Shown here piece by piece: positions 51,104 through 59,076 of a stretch of 64,000 nt of DNA. Position numbers and translations under genes: made by a program. The stretch lies in contig DATJYC010000043.1 of the NCBI GenBank assembly GCA_035499735.1, positions 1-64,000 on the forward strand. The letters are read 5' to 3'. Positions within the stretch are counted from its first letter, which is position 1. The number at the start of each line of letters is the position of its first letter. This DNA comes from VBDM01 sp035499735. GTDB lineage: Bacteria > Pseudomonadota > Gammaproteobacteria > Burkholderiales > SG8-39. The notes beneath the pieces are model-generated. The model saw nothing but the letters and a program-made list of their open reading frames with translations, had not been told where the DNA came from and made no database searches.

Positions 51104-52453
51104 GTGTCTGCGGGAGGCCCTGCGGCGAGGCTCCGGCTGCCGTGCGCGGCGGCGTGCCTCGCCGCGCTTGCCGGCTGCGCGACCTTCAGCGACACCATCC
51201 AGTCCACCGAGCGCAGCCTCGCGCAGCAGCAGCCCAAGGCGGCCCTCGCCGAGTACCAGAAGCTGAAACCAAATGCCGCCGACCGCGTTCTCTACCTCAT
51301 GAACACGGGAATGCTGGAGCGCATGGCCGGAGACTACGACGCGAGCACGCGCACGCTCGAGAGCGCCAAGGGCCAGATCGAGCAGCTCAGGGCGCTCAGC
51401 CTGCGCGAGCAGGCTCTTTCGATCACCGTGAACGACGCCACCAAGGCCTTCACCGGCGAGGACTACGAGCGCGTGATGGTGAACAACTTCCTCGCGCTCA
51501 ACTATCTGGAGCGGGGACAGCTCGACGCCGCGCGCGTCGAGGCGCTGCAGGTCGACGTGCTGCTGCGCGAGAAGCGGCAGCGAACCTCCAAGGGCAACCC
51601 GTACCAGGAGGACGCGTTCGCCCGCTACCTCACCGGCATCATCTACGAGGATGAGGGCGAGTGGAGCGACGCCATGATCTCCTACCGCCAGGCCTACGAG
51701 GCCTACAACCGGCAGCTCAAGGCGTTCGGCGTCGCGATGCCCGAGACGCTGAAGCACGACCTGATACGCCTGGCCGACCGCATGGGGATCGCCGACGAGG
51801 CGAAGCGCTACCGGGAGGAGTTCAAGATCGACCAGACGCCGAGCGAGGCGGAGCTTCTCGAGCGCGGCGAGGTCGTCTTTATCGTCAACGCCGGGCTCGC
51901 CCCGCTCAAGCGCGAGAAGGCGGTCACCGCGCCCAACCCGGCGACCGGGCGCATCGTCAGGGTCGCAGTGCCGGAGTACCGGCCGAGGACGCATCCCTTC
52001 GCGTACGCGCTCCTGAGCGCCGACTCCGCGTCGGCGCGGACCTCGCGGGTGGAGAACGTCGAGGCAATCGCCATCAAGACACTCGATTCCGAGTTGCCCG
52101 GGATCACCGCGCGCGCCATCGCGCGCGCGATAGCGAAGGACAGCCTCGCCGGCGCCGCGGCGAGCTCCGGCAACAACAGCAACAGCTCGGGCGCCGCCCT
52201 GCTCGGCCTGGCGGTCAACCTCGCCGGCGTGTTCACCGAGCGCGCCGATACCCGCAGCTGGTTCACGCTGCCGGGAGAGATCCATCTCGCGCGCCTGGCG
52301 CTGCCGCCGGGCGAGTACAAGCTGAAGATCGAGCTCCACGGCAAGGACGAGCGCGTGCTCGACTCGAACGAAATCAAGATAGCGCTCCGCAAGGGGGAAA
52401 AGAAATACCTGTCGCGGTACTGGATTCCAACCAATCTCGAGGTCAGACCATGA
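51104..52453 (+). CDS. COG3014-family lipoprotein with TPR-like repeats
   Basis: A 449-aa lipoprotein (start GTG 51104, lipobox LAGC). The first half is helical with TPR-like units (AALAEYQKLKPNAADRVLYLMNTGMLERMAGDY, ARVEALQVDVLLREKRQ). The second half is beta-rich, including GEVVFIVNAGLAPLKREKAVT and YRPRTHPF. This is the COG3014 family that travels with LPP20/LpoB genes. It may be an outer-membrane scaffold for peptidoglycan synthases. It overlaps the last gene's start by four bases. Confidence 0.82.
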   Translation: MSAGGPAARLRLPCAAACLAALAGCATFSDTIQSTERSLAQQQPKAALAEYQKLKPNAADRVLYLMNTGMLERMAGDYDASTRTLESAKGQIEQLRALSLREQALSITVNDATKAFTGEDYERVMVNNFLALNYLERGQLDAARVEALQVDVLLREKRQRTSKGNPYQEDAFARYLTGIIYEDEGEWSDAMISYRQAYEAYNRQLKAFGVAMPETLKHDLIRLADRMGIADEAKRYREEFKIDQTPSEAELLERGEVVFIVNAGLAPLKREKAVTAPNPATGRIVRVAVPEYRPRTHPFAYALLSADSASARTSRVENVEAIAIKTLDSELPGITARAIARAIAKDSLAGAAASSGNNSNSSGAALLGLAVNLAGVFTERADTRSWFTLPGEIHLARLALPPGEYKLKIELHGKDERVLDSNEIKIALRKGEKKYLSRYWIPTNLEVRP

Positions 52454-53436
52454 AGCCATGGCTATCAATCGTTGCAGCGGGCGTTATTCTGTTCGGGTGC
52501 GCGTCGGCGCCCACGACTCCGGACTGGGTCAGCGGCAAGAGCGCCAAGTATCCGGACAACCAGTATCTCGTCGGCCGCGGCCAGGCCGACACCCTGGACG
52601 ACGCGCGCAACCGCGCGCGCGCCGACCTGGCCAAGATCCTCGAGGTCGCGGTGTCGGCGAAATCGAGCGACGTCACTGCCTACAGCTCGGGTCCGGCCGG
52701 CGGTACCGAGTCCCAGGTCTCGCGCAGCATCACGACGCGCACCGACCAGATCGTGCGCGGCATCCAGATCCCCGAGGTGTGGCAGGACCCGAAGACCAAG
52801 TCGTACTCGGCGCTCGCGGTGCTGCCGCGCAACCAGGCCGCGATGGGCCTGCGCGCCGACATCGACCGGCTGGACGCGGCGACGCGGGGCTACGTCGCGC
52901 AGGCCCGCAGCGCGCCAGACCTGCTCGCCCAGGTGGCCGCCGCCAGCCGGGCGCTCGACTCGCAGCGCGAGCGCGACGGCGTGCAGCGGACTCTCCAGGT
53001 GATCGACGTCACGGGCCAGGGCGTGGCGCCGGAATTCAACAGCGGCCAGCTCGCCGCGGACCTCGGCACTCTGCTCAAGCGCGTGCACATGAGGCCGCAG
53101 GCGCCGTCCTCTCAGGAACTGGAGCGCATGCTCTCCGCGGCGCTGTCAGCAGCGGGATTCGTGCCGGAGGCGGGCGAGGACGCGCCGTACGTGCTGTTCG
53201 GCTCGCTTCAGATGGACGACCTGGGGCTGATCAACGGCTGGTACTGGATGCGCGGCACCCTCGAGGTCCAGCTCGCGGAGAAGGCGAGCGGCAAGGTCCG
53301 CGGGAACAAGCGCTGGGAGATCAAGACCTCCAGCCCGCAGCAGGCAACTGCGCGGCGGCGCACGATGGACGAGGCCGATGCGACGCTGAAGCGCGAGCTT
53401 CGGCCGACGATCCTCGGCTTCGCGACCGGCAGCTGA
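52450..53436 (+). CDS. LPP20-family lipoprotein (longer)
   Basis: This 328-aa lipoprotein has a signal ending in the lipobox LFGC (Cys at about 17). The LPP20-like first domain reads TPDWVSGKSAKYPDNQYLVGRGQ, and a second domain with YVLFGSLQMDD resembles a CsgG/LpoB-type fold. The two LPP20 proteins of the operon share domain pattern but little sequence. ATG 52450 overlaps the COG3014 stop (ATGA). A terminator-like hairpin follows directly, ending the four-gene operon. Confidence 0.82.
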   Translation: MKPWLSIVAAGVILFGCASAPTTPDWVSGKSAKYPDNQYLVGRGQADTLDDARNRARADLAKILEVAVSAKSSDVTAYSSGPAGGTESQVSRSITTRTDQIVRGIQIPEVWQDPKTKSYSALAVLPRNQAAMGLRADIDRLDAATRGYVAQARSAPDLLAQVAAASRALDSQRERDGVQRTLQVIDVTGQGVAPEFNSGQLAADLGTLLKRVHMRPQAPSSQELERMLSAALSAAGFVPEAGEDAPYVLFGSLQMDDLGLINGWYWMRGTLEVQLAEKASGKVRGNKRWEIKTSSPQQATARRRTMDEADATLKRELRPTILGFATGS

Positions 53437-53458
53437 CGGCCCGTCCCACCGGGCCGTC
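53435..53458 (+). terminator. Terminator-like hairpin after lipoprotein operon
   Basis: GACGGCCCG (53435-53443) and CGGGCCGTC (53450-53458) form a perfect 9-bp stem with a 6-base loop. It overlaps the stop codon of the last operon gene. ATTCTCAT follows, a poor T-tract, so termination may be partial or bidirectional. Confidence 0.6.
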
Positions 53459-53487
53459 ATTCTCATCGGTCCAGCTCGACGGCATGC

Positions 53488-54180
53488 TCATCCCTGCAGC
53501 CGCCTCGCGTGGATGCGGAACCGCAGCGCGAGGCCGTCCTTCACCGCGATCGCGCCGCCGAGGAGCGCGTAGGGCGTGATACCGAAGTCTGTCTGCTTGA
53601 ACGCGAGCTTGCCGGAGACGGCGATCGCCTCGTCGCCGGCCTCGACCTCGGCCGGGACCTGGAAGCTTCGCGTCTGGCCGTGAAGGGTAATCGCAACGGC
53701 GAGCGTCGGATTTTTCGCCTTGGCGTCGGCGCCCGTCACGGCGATGACCGCGTAAGGATACTTGTCCGCCTCGAGGACGTGGCCGAGCATGTTCGAGCGC
53801 GTGCCCTCGATGTCGGAATCGGTGGGCTGGGTGTCGAATCCCGCCTCCTTGCGCAGCCCGGGCTCGTCGACGACGAGGCGCGCGACGGCGACGTACAGGT
53901 CGGCGCGTCCCTCGCCGGGCGCGACCCAGCCGGTGACATCGTGACTCGCGACGACGTGGTCATGGCCGAGCCGCGCGAGCGAGCCGCCGCGGCGCACCTC
54001 GATAACCACGAGCGACGCCGCGGAATCGACGCGGTACACGGGCTGACCCGCCTTTAGCGCCTGCTGATAATGGCTTCCGGGGAATCCGGGTGGCGGCGCG
54101 ACGGGCGCCTCGACGCGGAACAGCTCCGCGCACCCGGCGACCAGCGTCGCCGCCGCGGCGAGCGCAAGAAGGCGTCTCAT
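53488..54180 (-). CDS. YceI-family lipoprotein
   Basis: A 230-aa protein with a signal peptide ending in the lipobox VAGC (Cys at about 17), a short Pro-rich stretch, then a YceI-like antiparallel barrel: YRVDSAASLVVIEVRRGGS, GHDHVVASHDVTGW and KTQTDFG-like FKQTDFGITPY. The YceI fold binds isoprenoid or fatty ligands in the periplasm. It is last of a leftward trio with a second YceI gene and a b561 cytochrome, one base apart from the former, a common arrangement in proteobacteria. Confidence 0.85.
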   Translation of the reverse strand: MRRLLALAAAATLVAGCAELFRVEAPVAPPPGFPGSHYQQALKAGQPVYRVDSAASLVVIEVRRGGSLARLGHDHVVASHDVTGWVAPGEGRADLYVAVARLVVDEPGLRKEAGFDTQPTDSDIEGTRSNMLGHVLEADKYPYAVIAVTGADAKAKNPTLAVAITLHGQTRSFQVPAEVEAGDEAIAVSGKLAFKQTDFGITPYALLGGAIAVKDGLALRFRIHARRLQG

Positions 54181-54181
54181 C

Positions 54182-54727
54182 TCAGGCCTTCTTCAGCTTA
54201 ACCTTGAACTTCACCTTCACCTCGGCGCCGATGGTGTCGGTCGCCTTCCATTCGCCCAGGCCGATGCCGAAATCGCCGCGCCTGAGCGTGAGCTCGCCTT
54301 CGATGGTCGCGCCGTCGCCCGAAGACGCCCAGGTGAAGGGCACCTCGACCGCCTGCTTCACGCCCTTCAGCGAAAGCGTCCCTCGCGCCGCGTAGCGGTT
54401 GCCCTCGACGCGCCGCAACTCGGTCGAGTGAAACTCGGCGCCGGGAAAACCGGCGTAGTCGAACCAGTCCTTGTTGCGGATCTCCTTGTTCACGTCCGGG
54501 ATGCTCATGTCCGCGCTCGTCACCTTGACGGTGACGTGCAGGCTGCCGCCCGCGGGCTTTTCCGGATCGAAGGCAAGACGCGCGTCGAACTCCCTGAACA
54601 CGCCAGGCGCCGGGTTCTTCTCGAAGGTGGCGACGAACTCGAGCCGGCTGCCCGCGGGATCCATTTTCCAATCCGCGGCGAGCACCGGAGAGGCGGCGAG
54701 GAAGGCGCAAAAGAGGAGGATCTTCAT
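54182..54727 (-). CDS. YceI-family periplasmic protein
   Basis: This 181-aa exported protein has a signal peptide (about 1-18, ending PVLAA), then WKMDPAGSRLEFVATFEKN, ARLAFDPEKP, IRNKDWFDYAGFPGAEF and LRRGDFGIGLGEWKATDTIG. The family binds long isoprenoid chains such as octaprenyl species and accompanies b561 genes. ATG 54727 overlaps the b561 stop by four bases. The pair likely handles quinone-linked stress or lipid transport in the periplasm; direct evidence is lacking. Confidence 0.9.
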   Translation of the reverse strand: MKILLFCAFLAASPVLAADWKMDPAGSRLEFVATFEKNPAPGVFREFDARLAFDPEKPAGGSLHVTVKVTSADMSIPDVNKEIRNKDWFDYAGFPGAEFHSTELRRVEGNRYAARGTLSLKGVKQAVEVPFTWASSGDGATIEGELTLRRGDFGIGLGEWKATDTIGAEVKVKFKVKLKKA

Positions 54728-55272
54728 GAAGGGCTCCAGGGAAGCATGCGCGCGAGCACCGTATCCTTCTTCACGTAGTGGTGGCGCAGCGCGGCGCCGA
54801 TATGCGCGACGAGCACCAGCGCAAGCAGGCTCACCAGCCAGCCGTGGATGGTCGCGAACTGGTCGGCGAGCCCCTTGTCGGGGGCCGCGACCGCCGGCAG
54901 CGGAATCGTCCAGAAGATCCTGAACGGAACGCCGCTCGCCGAGCTGATCACCCAGCCCGTCAGCGGCAGCGCGAGCATCAGCGTATACAGCAGGAAGTGC
55001 GAGACGCGCGCCCCTGCGCGCTCCCACGCAGGCATCTCCAGGGGCAGCGCGGGAACGCGGTGCGACAGGCGCCACGCGAGGCGCAGCGCGAGCAGCGCGA
55101 GGATGAGCATTCCCGTCGACTTGTGCCAGACGAAGAGATCGAGCTTCGTCGGCGACAGCCGCCAGCTCACGGCGAGGAGGCCGAGCGCGATCTGCGCGAA
55201 GATGAGCAGCGCCATCCCCCAGTGGAAGAGCTTCGCGGCGGCGCTCCAGGTATCGGGATCGTTGCGGAACAT
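54724..55272 (-). CDS. Cytochrome b561
   Basis: A 182-aa inner-membrane di-heme cytochrome with four helices. Conserved histidines are visible in KLFHWGMALLIF, VWHKSTGMLI, the third helix (RVSHFLLYTLM), and the fourth, with IHGWLVSLLALVLVAHIGAALRHH. It transfers electrons between quinol and periplasmic acceptors (in E. coli CybB, from quinol to superoxide). It is the first gene of the leftward operon with two YceI genes. ATG 55272 sits before the NDPDTW segment. Confidence 0.92.
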   Translation of the reverse strand: MFRNDPDTWSAAAKLFHWGMALLIFAQIALGLLAVSWRLSPTKLDLFVWHKSTGMLILALLALRLAWRLSHRVPALPLEMPAWERAGARVSHFLLYTLMLALPLTGWVISSASGVPFRIFWTIPLPAVAAPDKGLADQFATIHGWLVSLLALVLVAHIGAALRHHYVKKDTVLARMLPWSPS

Positions 55273-55382
55273 GTGCGGCGTATTCTAGCGGCTGAGGTCC
55301 AGGCTTGCGGTTGGCTGACTATGTCCCCTGGGCCCGGAGTCGTATCATAGGGCGGGGACAGGTCGCTACAGGGAAAAAAGCG

Positions 55383-56195
55383 ATGGACCTCGAAGACACC
55401 CAAAACCTCACCATCTTCGCGCCCACCGAGAAGGGGAAGAAGGAGCTCAAGGCAGGGTCGACGAACCTTTCGGTCGTCGCGCTCGCGCTGATGGTGATGT
55501 TCGACGGGAAATCCCCGATGGCGGCGATCACGAAGCGCGTGCCGGGCGCGAAGCCGGGCGAGATCGGCAAGGCGGTGGAAGCCCTCCTCAAGGACAGGCT
55601 CATCGACGTCGTCAAGCCGGGAGCAACCACGGAGCACGACTTCGGCTCCTTCTTCGAGGTGCCGATCGAGGCGATGCCCGACAGCGTCTCGGCGCAGTTC
55701 CGCGACGAGGCGGAAAGAGGCCTGCAATCGCTCGACCGCACGGGCTACTACATCGGCGTCGCGAGGCAGGCGGCGGCGACGAAGCCTCCGAACAACGGCG
55801 CGAGGTACGCCGTCCTCATGATCGAGGACAACGCGCCGTTCATCACCGCGGTCAAGATGCTGCTCAAGCTCGAAGGCTACGAGGTGCGCGTCGCCACGAA
55901 CCGCGACGAGATCGTGGCCGCGCTGAGGGGCGCGCCCCTGCCCGACGCCATCCTGCTGGACGTCAACCTGCCCGGCACCGACGGCTTCTCCATCCTCGCG
56001 CGCGTTCGCCAGCATCCCGCGCTCAAGGCCATCCCGGTAATCATGCTTACCGCGCAGGCGAGCCGCGGAGACGTCCTTCGCGGACTGTCTGGCGGAGCCG
56101 ACGGCTACATCACCAAGCCCTTCGAGCACGAGGCGCTGATGAAGAGCCTGCGCGCCGTTCTCGGCGTGAGCGATCAGCCCGCAAGGAAGTCCTAG
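55383..56195 (+). CDS. Response regulator with unassigned N-terminal domain
   Basis: This 270-aa cytosolic protein has an unusual N-terminal part (about 1-135, helical with DGKSPMAAITKRVPGAKPGEIGKAVEALLKDRLIDV, similar in layout to a winged-helix). It is followed by a receiver domain (about 140-262): E148-D149 for metal, D193 as the phospho-acceptor in LLDVNLPG, T223 and K245. Most response regulators carry the output after the receiver; here it comes first. No kinase gene is near. ATG 55383 is chosen; the weak upstream sequence gives no better start. Confidence 0.85.
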   Translation: MDLEDTQNLTIFAPTEKGKKELKAGSTNLSVVALALMVMFDGKSPMAAITKRVPGAKPGEIGKAVEALLKDRLIDVVKPGATTEHDFGSFFEVPIEAMPDSVSAQFRDEAERGLQSLDRTGYYIGVARQAAATKPPNNGARYAVLMIEDNAPFITAVKMLLKLEGYEVRVATNRDEIVAALRGAPLPDAILLDVNLPGTDGFSILARVRQHPALKAIPVIMLTAQASRGDVLRGLSGGADGYITKPFEHEALMKSLRAVLGVSDQPARKS

Positions 56196-56893
56196 GCGTG
56201 CAGCAGCAGTAGCCCCGCGAGCTCCTGTGGCACCAGGACCATCGAGTCGTGCCCGGTCTTCAGCTCGTGGAAGCGCCACGCGGGATCGTTTCGGTATTTC
56301 GCCGCGAACTGGTCGAAGGTGCCGGTCGCCGGCGCCGAGCAATAGATGAACGTCTTGGGCAGCGCGGCGGCCGACGAGTTCGTCCGCCGCAGGTTTTCAG
56401 TGAAGCAGCGATAGGGGTGAGGCCGCTCGCGCTGTCGGGCGAAGGCGACATCCCCGGGCGCGACGACGCCCCACAGCGACGCCGGCGGCGGATCGACATA
56501 TCCGGTGCGCTCGCCCTGCTCCCGGAACGCCGCCGCGCGCTCGGGCACGACGTAGTCGAGCGCGCAGCGGCCGTCCTCGGGAACGAAAGCATCGAGATAG
56601 ACGAGGCGGCGGATGCGCTCCGGCGCGCGCTCGGCCGCGCCGGTCACGACCATGCCGCCGTAGCTGTGGCCGACGAGCACGATATCGCGCAGGTCCTCCA
56701 TTTCGAGGACCGCGACGACGTCCTGGACCTGCACGCCGAGGTCGATGTCCGGGGTCGCGAGATGCGCGCGCTCGCCCAGTCCCGTGAGCGTGGGCGTAAA
56801 CACCTCGTGCCCCGCGCGCCGCAGCAGCGGCGCGACGAAGCGCCACTTCCAGCCGCCGGACCAGGCGCCGTGCACGAGAACGAAGGTCGTCAT
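56192..56893 (-). CDS. Alpha/beta hydrolase
   Basis: A 233-aa alpha/beta-fold enzyme with the N-terminal oxyanion HGAWSGGW, the nucleophile elbow GHSYGG (Ser at about 82), and a late His in KTGHDSM. It resembles the plant-methylesterase-like/YdeN hydrolases that act on small esters. Its stop overlaps the response regulator's stop by four bases (convergent). It is five bases after the VOC gene, so the two are one unit. The substrate is unknown. Confidence 0.9.
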   Translation of the reverse strand: MTTFVLVHGAWSGGWKWRFVAPLLRRAGHEVFTPTLTGLGERAHLATPDIDLGVQVQDVVAVLEMEDLRDIVLVGHSYGGMVVTGAAERAPERIRRLVYLDAFVPEDGRCALDYVVPERAAAFREQGERTGYVDPPPASLWGVVAPGDVAFARQRERPHPYRCFTENLRRTNSSAAALPKTFIYCSAPATGTFDQFAAKYRNDPAWRFHELKTGHDSMVLVPQELAGLLLLHA

Positions 56894-56898
56894 GAGCG

Positions 56899-57672
56899 TC
56901 AGCGCTTCGGCGCGAGCAAGCCGAACATCGCGCCCTGCGGGTCGATGCATTGCGCGATCCACTGCCCCGTCGGGACCCGTACCGGCTCGAGCGCGATCCT
57001 GCCGCCTGCGCTCCTGACGCGCGCGACCGCGTCGTCGATCGCCTCGGCGTTGAAGTAGTACAGCCAGAAGGCCCACGGCGCCTCGGGCACCTTGGTCATG
57101 ATGCCGCCGACCGGGCCGCCGCCGGTCGAGAAGGTCTGGTAGACGCCCGCCTTGCCCATGTCGATCGCGTCGGCCTTCTTCCAGCCGAAGAGGCCGGAGT
57201 AGAACGCAAACGCGGCCTTGCCGTCGCCCGCCTGCAGCTCGCGCCAGCCGACGTGTCCAGGCGCGTCCGGCGCGGGCTGCGGCGGCCCTTCGGCGCTGTT
57301 TCCCTTCATGATGATGAACACCGCGCCGTGCGGGTCCGCGACCACCGCGTAACGCCCCACGCCCGGAATGTCCTCGGGCCCGCGGTGCAGCCTGCCGCCC
57401 GCCTTCTTCACGCGCGCCGCGTAGCCGTCGACGTCGTCCACGGCGATGTAGCCGGTCCAGCAGGGCGGAACGTCCTTCTTCTTCGCCTCGTCCGGAATCG
57501 GCATCAGTCCGCCGACGTCCACCGACCCGGCCGAGAAAAGCGTGTACGGGCGCCCGCCCGCTCCCGCGTCCTTCGCGCTCCACCCGAATGCCTTCCGGTA
57601 GAAGGACTCGGCCGCTCGGGTGTCGGTGGTCATCACGTCGTACCAGATGAATTTGCCGTGGTATTGCGACAT
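56899..57672 (-). CDS. Two-domain VOC (glyoxalase-like) protein
   Basis: This 257-aa protein is made of two VOC domains (about 1-125 and 136-257). Each begins with a Trp/His strand (FIWYDVMTTDTRAAESFYRKAFGW and VGWRELQAGDGKAAFAFYSGLFGW) and ends in a DP(H/Q)GA(V/M)F strand, which carries a possible metal or substrate residue. Relatives include bleomycin-resistance and glyoxalase-like enzymes. Context with two hydrolases suggests a catabolic or detoxifying role. The start is ATG 57672. Confidence 0.88.
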   Translation of the reverse strand: MSQYHGKFIWYDVMTTDTRAAESFYRKAFGWSAKDAGAGGRPYTLFSAGSVDVGGLMPIPDEAKKKDVPPCWTGYIAVDDVDGYAARVKKAGGRLHRGPEDIPGVGRYAVVADPHGAVFIIMKGNSAEGPPQPAPDAPGHVGWRELQAGDGKAAFAFYSGLFGWKKADAIDMGKAGVYQTFSTGGGPVGGIMTKVPEAPWAFWLYYFNAEAIDDAVARVRSAGGRIALEPVRVPTGQWIAQCIDPQGAMFGLLAPKR

Positions 57673-57676
57673 GGCG

Positions 57677-58447
57677 TCAGCCTCCTGGAAGGGTCTTCAT
57701 CCACGCGAGCAGCGCTTCGGCCACCGCCCGCGGCTGCTCGGGGACGAGCGCGTGGCCCGCGCCGCGGACGAGCGCGACGGTCACGCGCTCGCCCAGCTCC
57801 TCGCGCAGCTCGTTCGCCGTCTCTCGCGGCCGGAAGCGGTCGAACTCCGCCTGGAGGTCGAGGAGCGGCGCGCTCCCCGCACCCCACCACGCCGCCTGCG
57901 GCGTCGCAAGGCCCGCCGCGCGCTGGCTCGCGTTCACCTCTGGGTGGAAGCCCTCCAGCCACTCGCTCGCGTCGTGGCCCGGCGCGAAAAAAGCGTAGCG
58001 CAGGTACCTCAGCCGCTCCGCGTCGGAAAGCGAGGTGTCGGCGCACTTCGTCACCGCCTCGGCGAGATCCTTCGGATAGGTCTTGGCGGCGGCGGCGAGG
58101 ATGGCGACGCCGCGAACGAGCGCGGGGTGATCGGCCGCCGTCATGCGCGCGACCCAGTTGCCGAAGGCGTGCCCGGCGACGACCGCGGGGCCGCCCTCGC
58201 GAGCGATGACCGCCGCCACGTCGCGCGCGAGGTCGTGCAGCGTGAGCCCCTCGAGCGGCCCCCGGCTCCGCCCTATCCCGCGCGGCTGCGGGCGCAGCAC
58301 GCGGTAGCCGGATGCAGCCAGCTCGCGCGCGAGCCCGTCGTAGTCCTCGGCGCCCCGTCCGCGCGAAGGCAGGACTACGACGAGCGGGCCCTTGCCCTCC
58401 GCGATCGCCTCGATCCGCGCGTCGCCCGCCTCGACCAGATGGGACAT
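57677..58447 (-). CDS. Alpha/beta-hydrolase-fold protein with Ala at nucleophile position
   Basis: A 256-aa protein with the hydrolase fold: VVVLPSRGRGAEDYDGLA, QPRGIGRSRGP and late His in GAGHALVPEQP. The nucleophile elbow reads GHAFG, with Ala94 where Ser is expected, so ordinary ester hydrolysis is unlikely. The same substitution appears to occur in some family members with unknown chemistry. It ends four bases before the VOC start. The start is ATG 58447, just left of the small-gene terminator. Confidence 0.85.
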   Translation of the reverse strand: MSHLVEAGDARIEAIAEGKGPLVVVLPSRGRGAEDYDGLARELAASGYRVLRPQPRGIGRSRGPLEGLTLHDLARDVAAVIAREGGPAVVAGHAFGNWVARMTAADHPALVRGVAILAAAAKTYPKDLAEAVTKCADTSLSDAERLRYLRYAFFAPGHDASEWLEGFHPEVNASQRAAGLATPQAAWWGAGSAPLLDLQAEFDRFRPRETANELREELGERVTVALVRGAGHALVPEQPRAVAEALLAWMKTLPGG

Positions 58448-58468
58448 CGCCGCATGATACGCACGGGC

Positions 58469-58516
58469 AAAAAAAAGGGGCGCCGAGGAGCCCCTTCCCA
58501 GCTCGACTCGGCGCCC
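58469..58516 (-). terminator. Strong Rho-independent terminator of the small membrane-protein genes
   Basis: GGGCGCCGAG (58478-58487) and CTCGGCGCCC (58507-58516) are perfect 10-bp inverted repeats. On the minus strand they are followed by a run of eight T (58476 to 58469). It is 22 bases after the stop codon at 58539. This supports the small gene there being expressed. Confidence 0.85.
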
Positions 58517-58538
58517 TACCGGCTCGCCAAGCCCTCCC

Positions 58539-58661
58539 TCAGAGTCCGGCTTGCGAGTGCCAGGTCCGGTCGCGGAGCAGGCACTTCAGGGACAGCATGC
58601 CGCCCCACGCGAGAAAAGCCACGACAGCAATATGGATCACAAGAGTCAGCAGATTCGTCAT
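58539..58661 (-). CDS. Small single-helix membrane protein (40 aa)
   Basis: Minus-strand ATG 58661 to TGA encodes 40 residues, beginning MTNLLTLVIHIAVVAFLAWG then MLSLKCLLRDRTWHSQAGL. It has one hydrophobic helix and a basic tail. GGGAGGCGAAC lies just upstream, an excellent ribosome site, and a strong terminator follows. It is encoded 10 bases after the 67-aa gene, so both are one message. The family is not recognised; such small helices often regulate a larger membrane complex. Confidence 0.65.
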   Translation of the reverse strand: MTNLLTLVIHIAVVAFLAWGGMLSLKCLLRDRTWHSQAGL

Positions 58662-58671
58662 GTTCGCCTCC

Positions 58672-58875
58672 CTAGTAGTACATCACCGGTTCCGGAACGA
58701 TCTCCCTGGCCTGGTTCTCGATCCGGGCCGGAAGGTAGTCGCTCACGGCGATGGCGGCTGCGGCCGATTCCTCGGTGCCCGCCTGCGCCGGCATCAGCAG
58801 GATGGCGACCGCGCAGATCACGACCGCCAGCAGCGTCAGCGTGAACATGCCGGGCTTCGTTTCGCGGTTGCTCAT
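58672..58875 (-). CDS. Small membrane/exported protein (67 aa)
   Basis: A 67-aa protein from ATG 58875 (preceded by GGAGACCCAAC). It has a short basic start, a hydrophobic helix with ...AVVICAVAILLMPAQA, and an acidic/hydrophobic tail with IENQAREIVPEPVMYY. AQA followed by GTEE could be a signal-peptide cleavage site, so the tail may be periplasmic. It is the first gene of a two-gene unit whose promoter region (58876-59076) carries two TGTG/CACA dyads beside a Crp/Fnr gene. Function unknown. Confidence 0.6.
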   Translation of the reverse strand: MSNRETKPGMFTLTLLAVVICAVAILLMPAQAGTEESAAAAIAVSDYLPARIENQAREIVPEPVMYY

Positions 58876-58979
58876 GTTGGGTCTCCTCTCGCTTCGCGGA
58901 CCGGCGGAAATCGCCCGTCCGATGGAGACCACTCTAGGATTGCGGCTTCAGGGAATCCCCGCCGTCCGGCACTGAGGGG

Positions 58980-58997
58980 TTGTGCCGCAAGCCACAA
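58980..58997. promoter_or_regulatory. Candidate Crp/Fnr-type dyad 1
   Basis: TTGTG (58980-58984) and CACAA (58993-58997) are inverted repeats 8 bases apart. They lie upstream of the small membrane-protein unit and downstream of the Crp/Fnr gene. The TGTG half-sites fit a Crp-like recognition helix; spacing is two bases wider than the TGTGA-N6-TCACA core when read the same way. Binding is inferred. Confidence 0.4.
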
Positions 58998-59029
58998 ACG
59001 GCCGCGGCGCGCGAAGCCCGTCACGGCGG

Positions 59030-59050
59030 TTTTGTGCCAAACGCACAAAA
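59030..59050. promoter_or_regulatory. Candidate Crp/Fnr-type dyad 2 (perfect 7-bp arms)
   Basis: TTTTGTG (59030-59036) and CACAAAA (59044-59050) form a perfect 7-bp inverted repeat around CCAAACG. It sits 27 bases beyond the stop of the Crp/Fnr gene. It could be an operator for the small-gene unit, or part of the crp-gene terminator. Its T/A-rich arms stand out in this GC-rich DNA. Confidence 0.45.
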
Positions 59051-59076
59051 CCCCGGGAAGCGGAGGAAGCCGGGTC

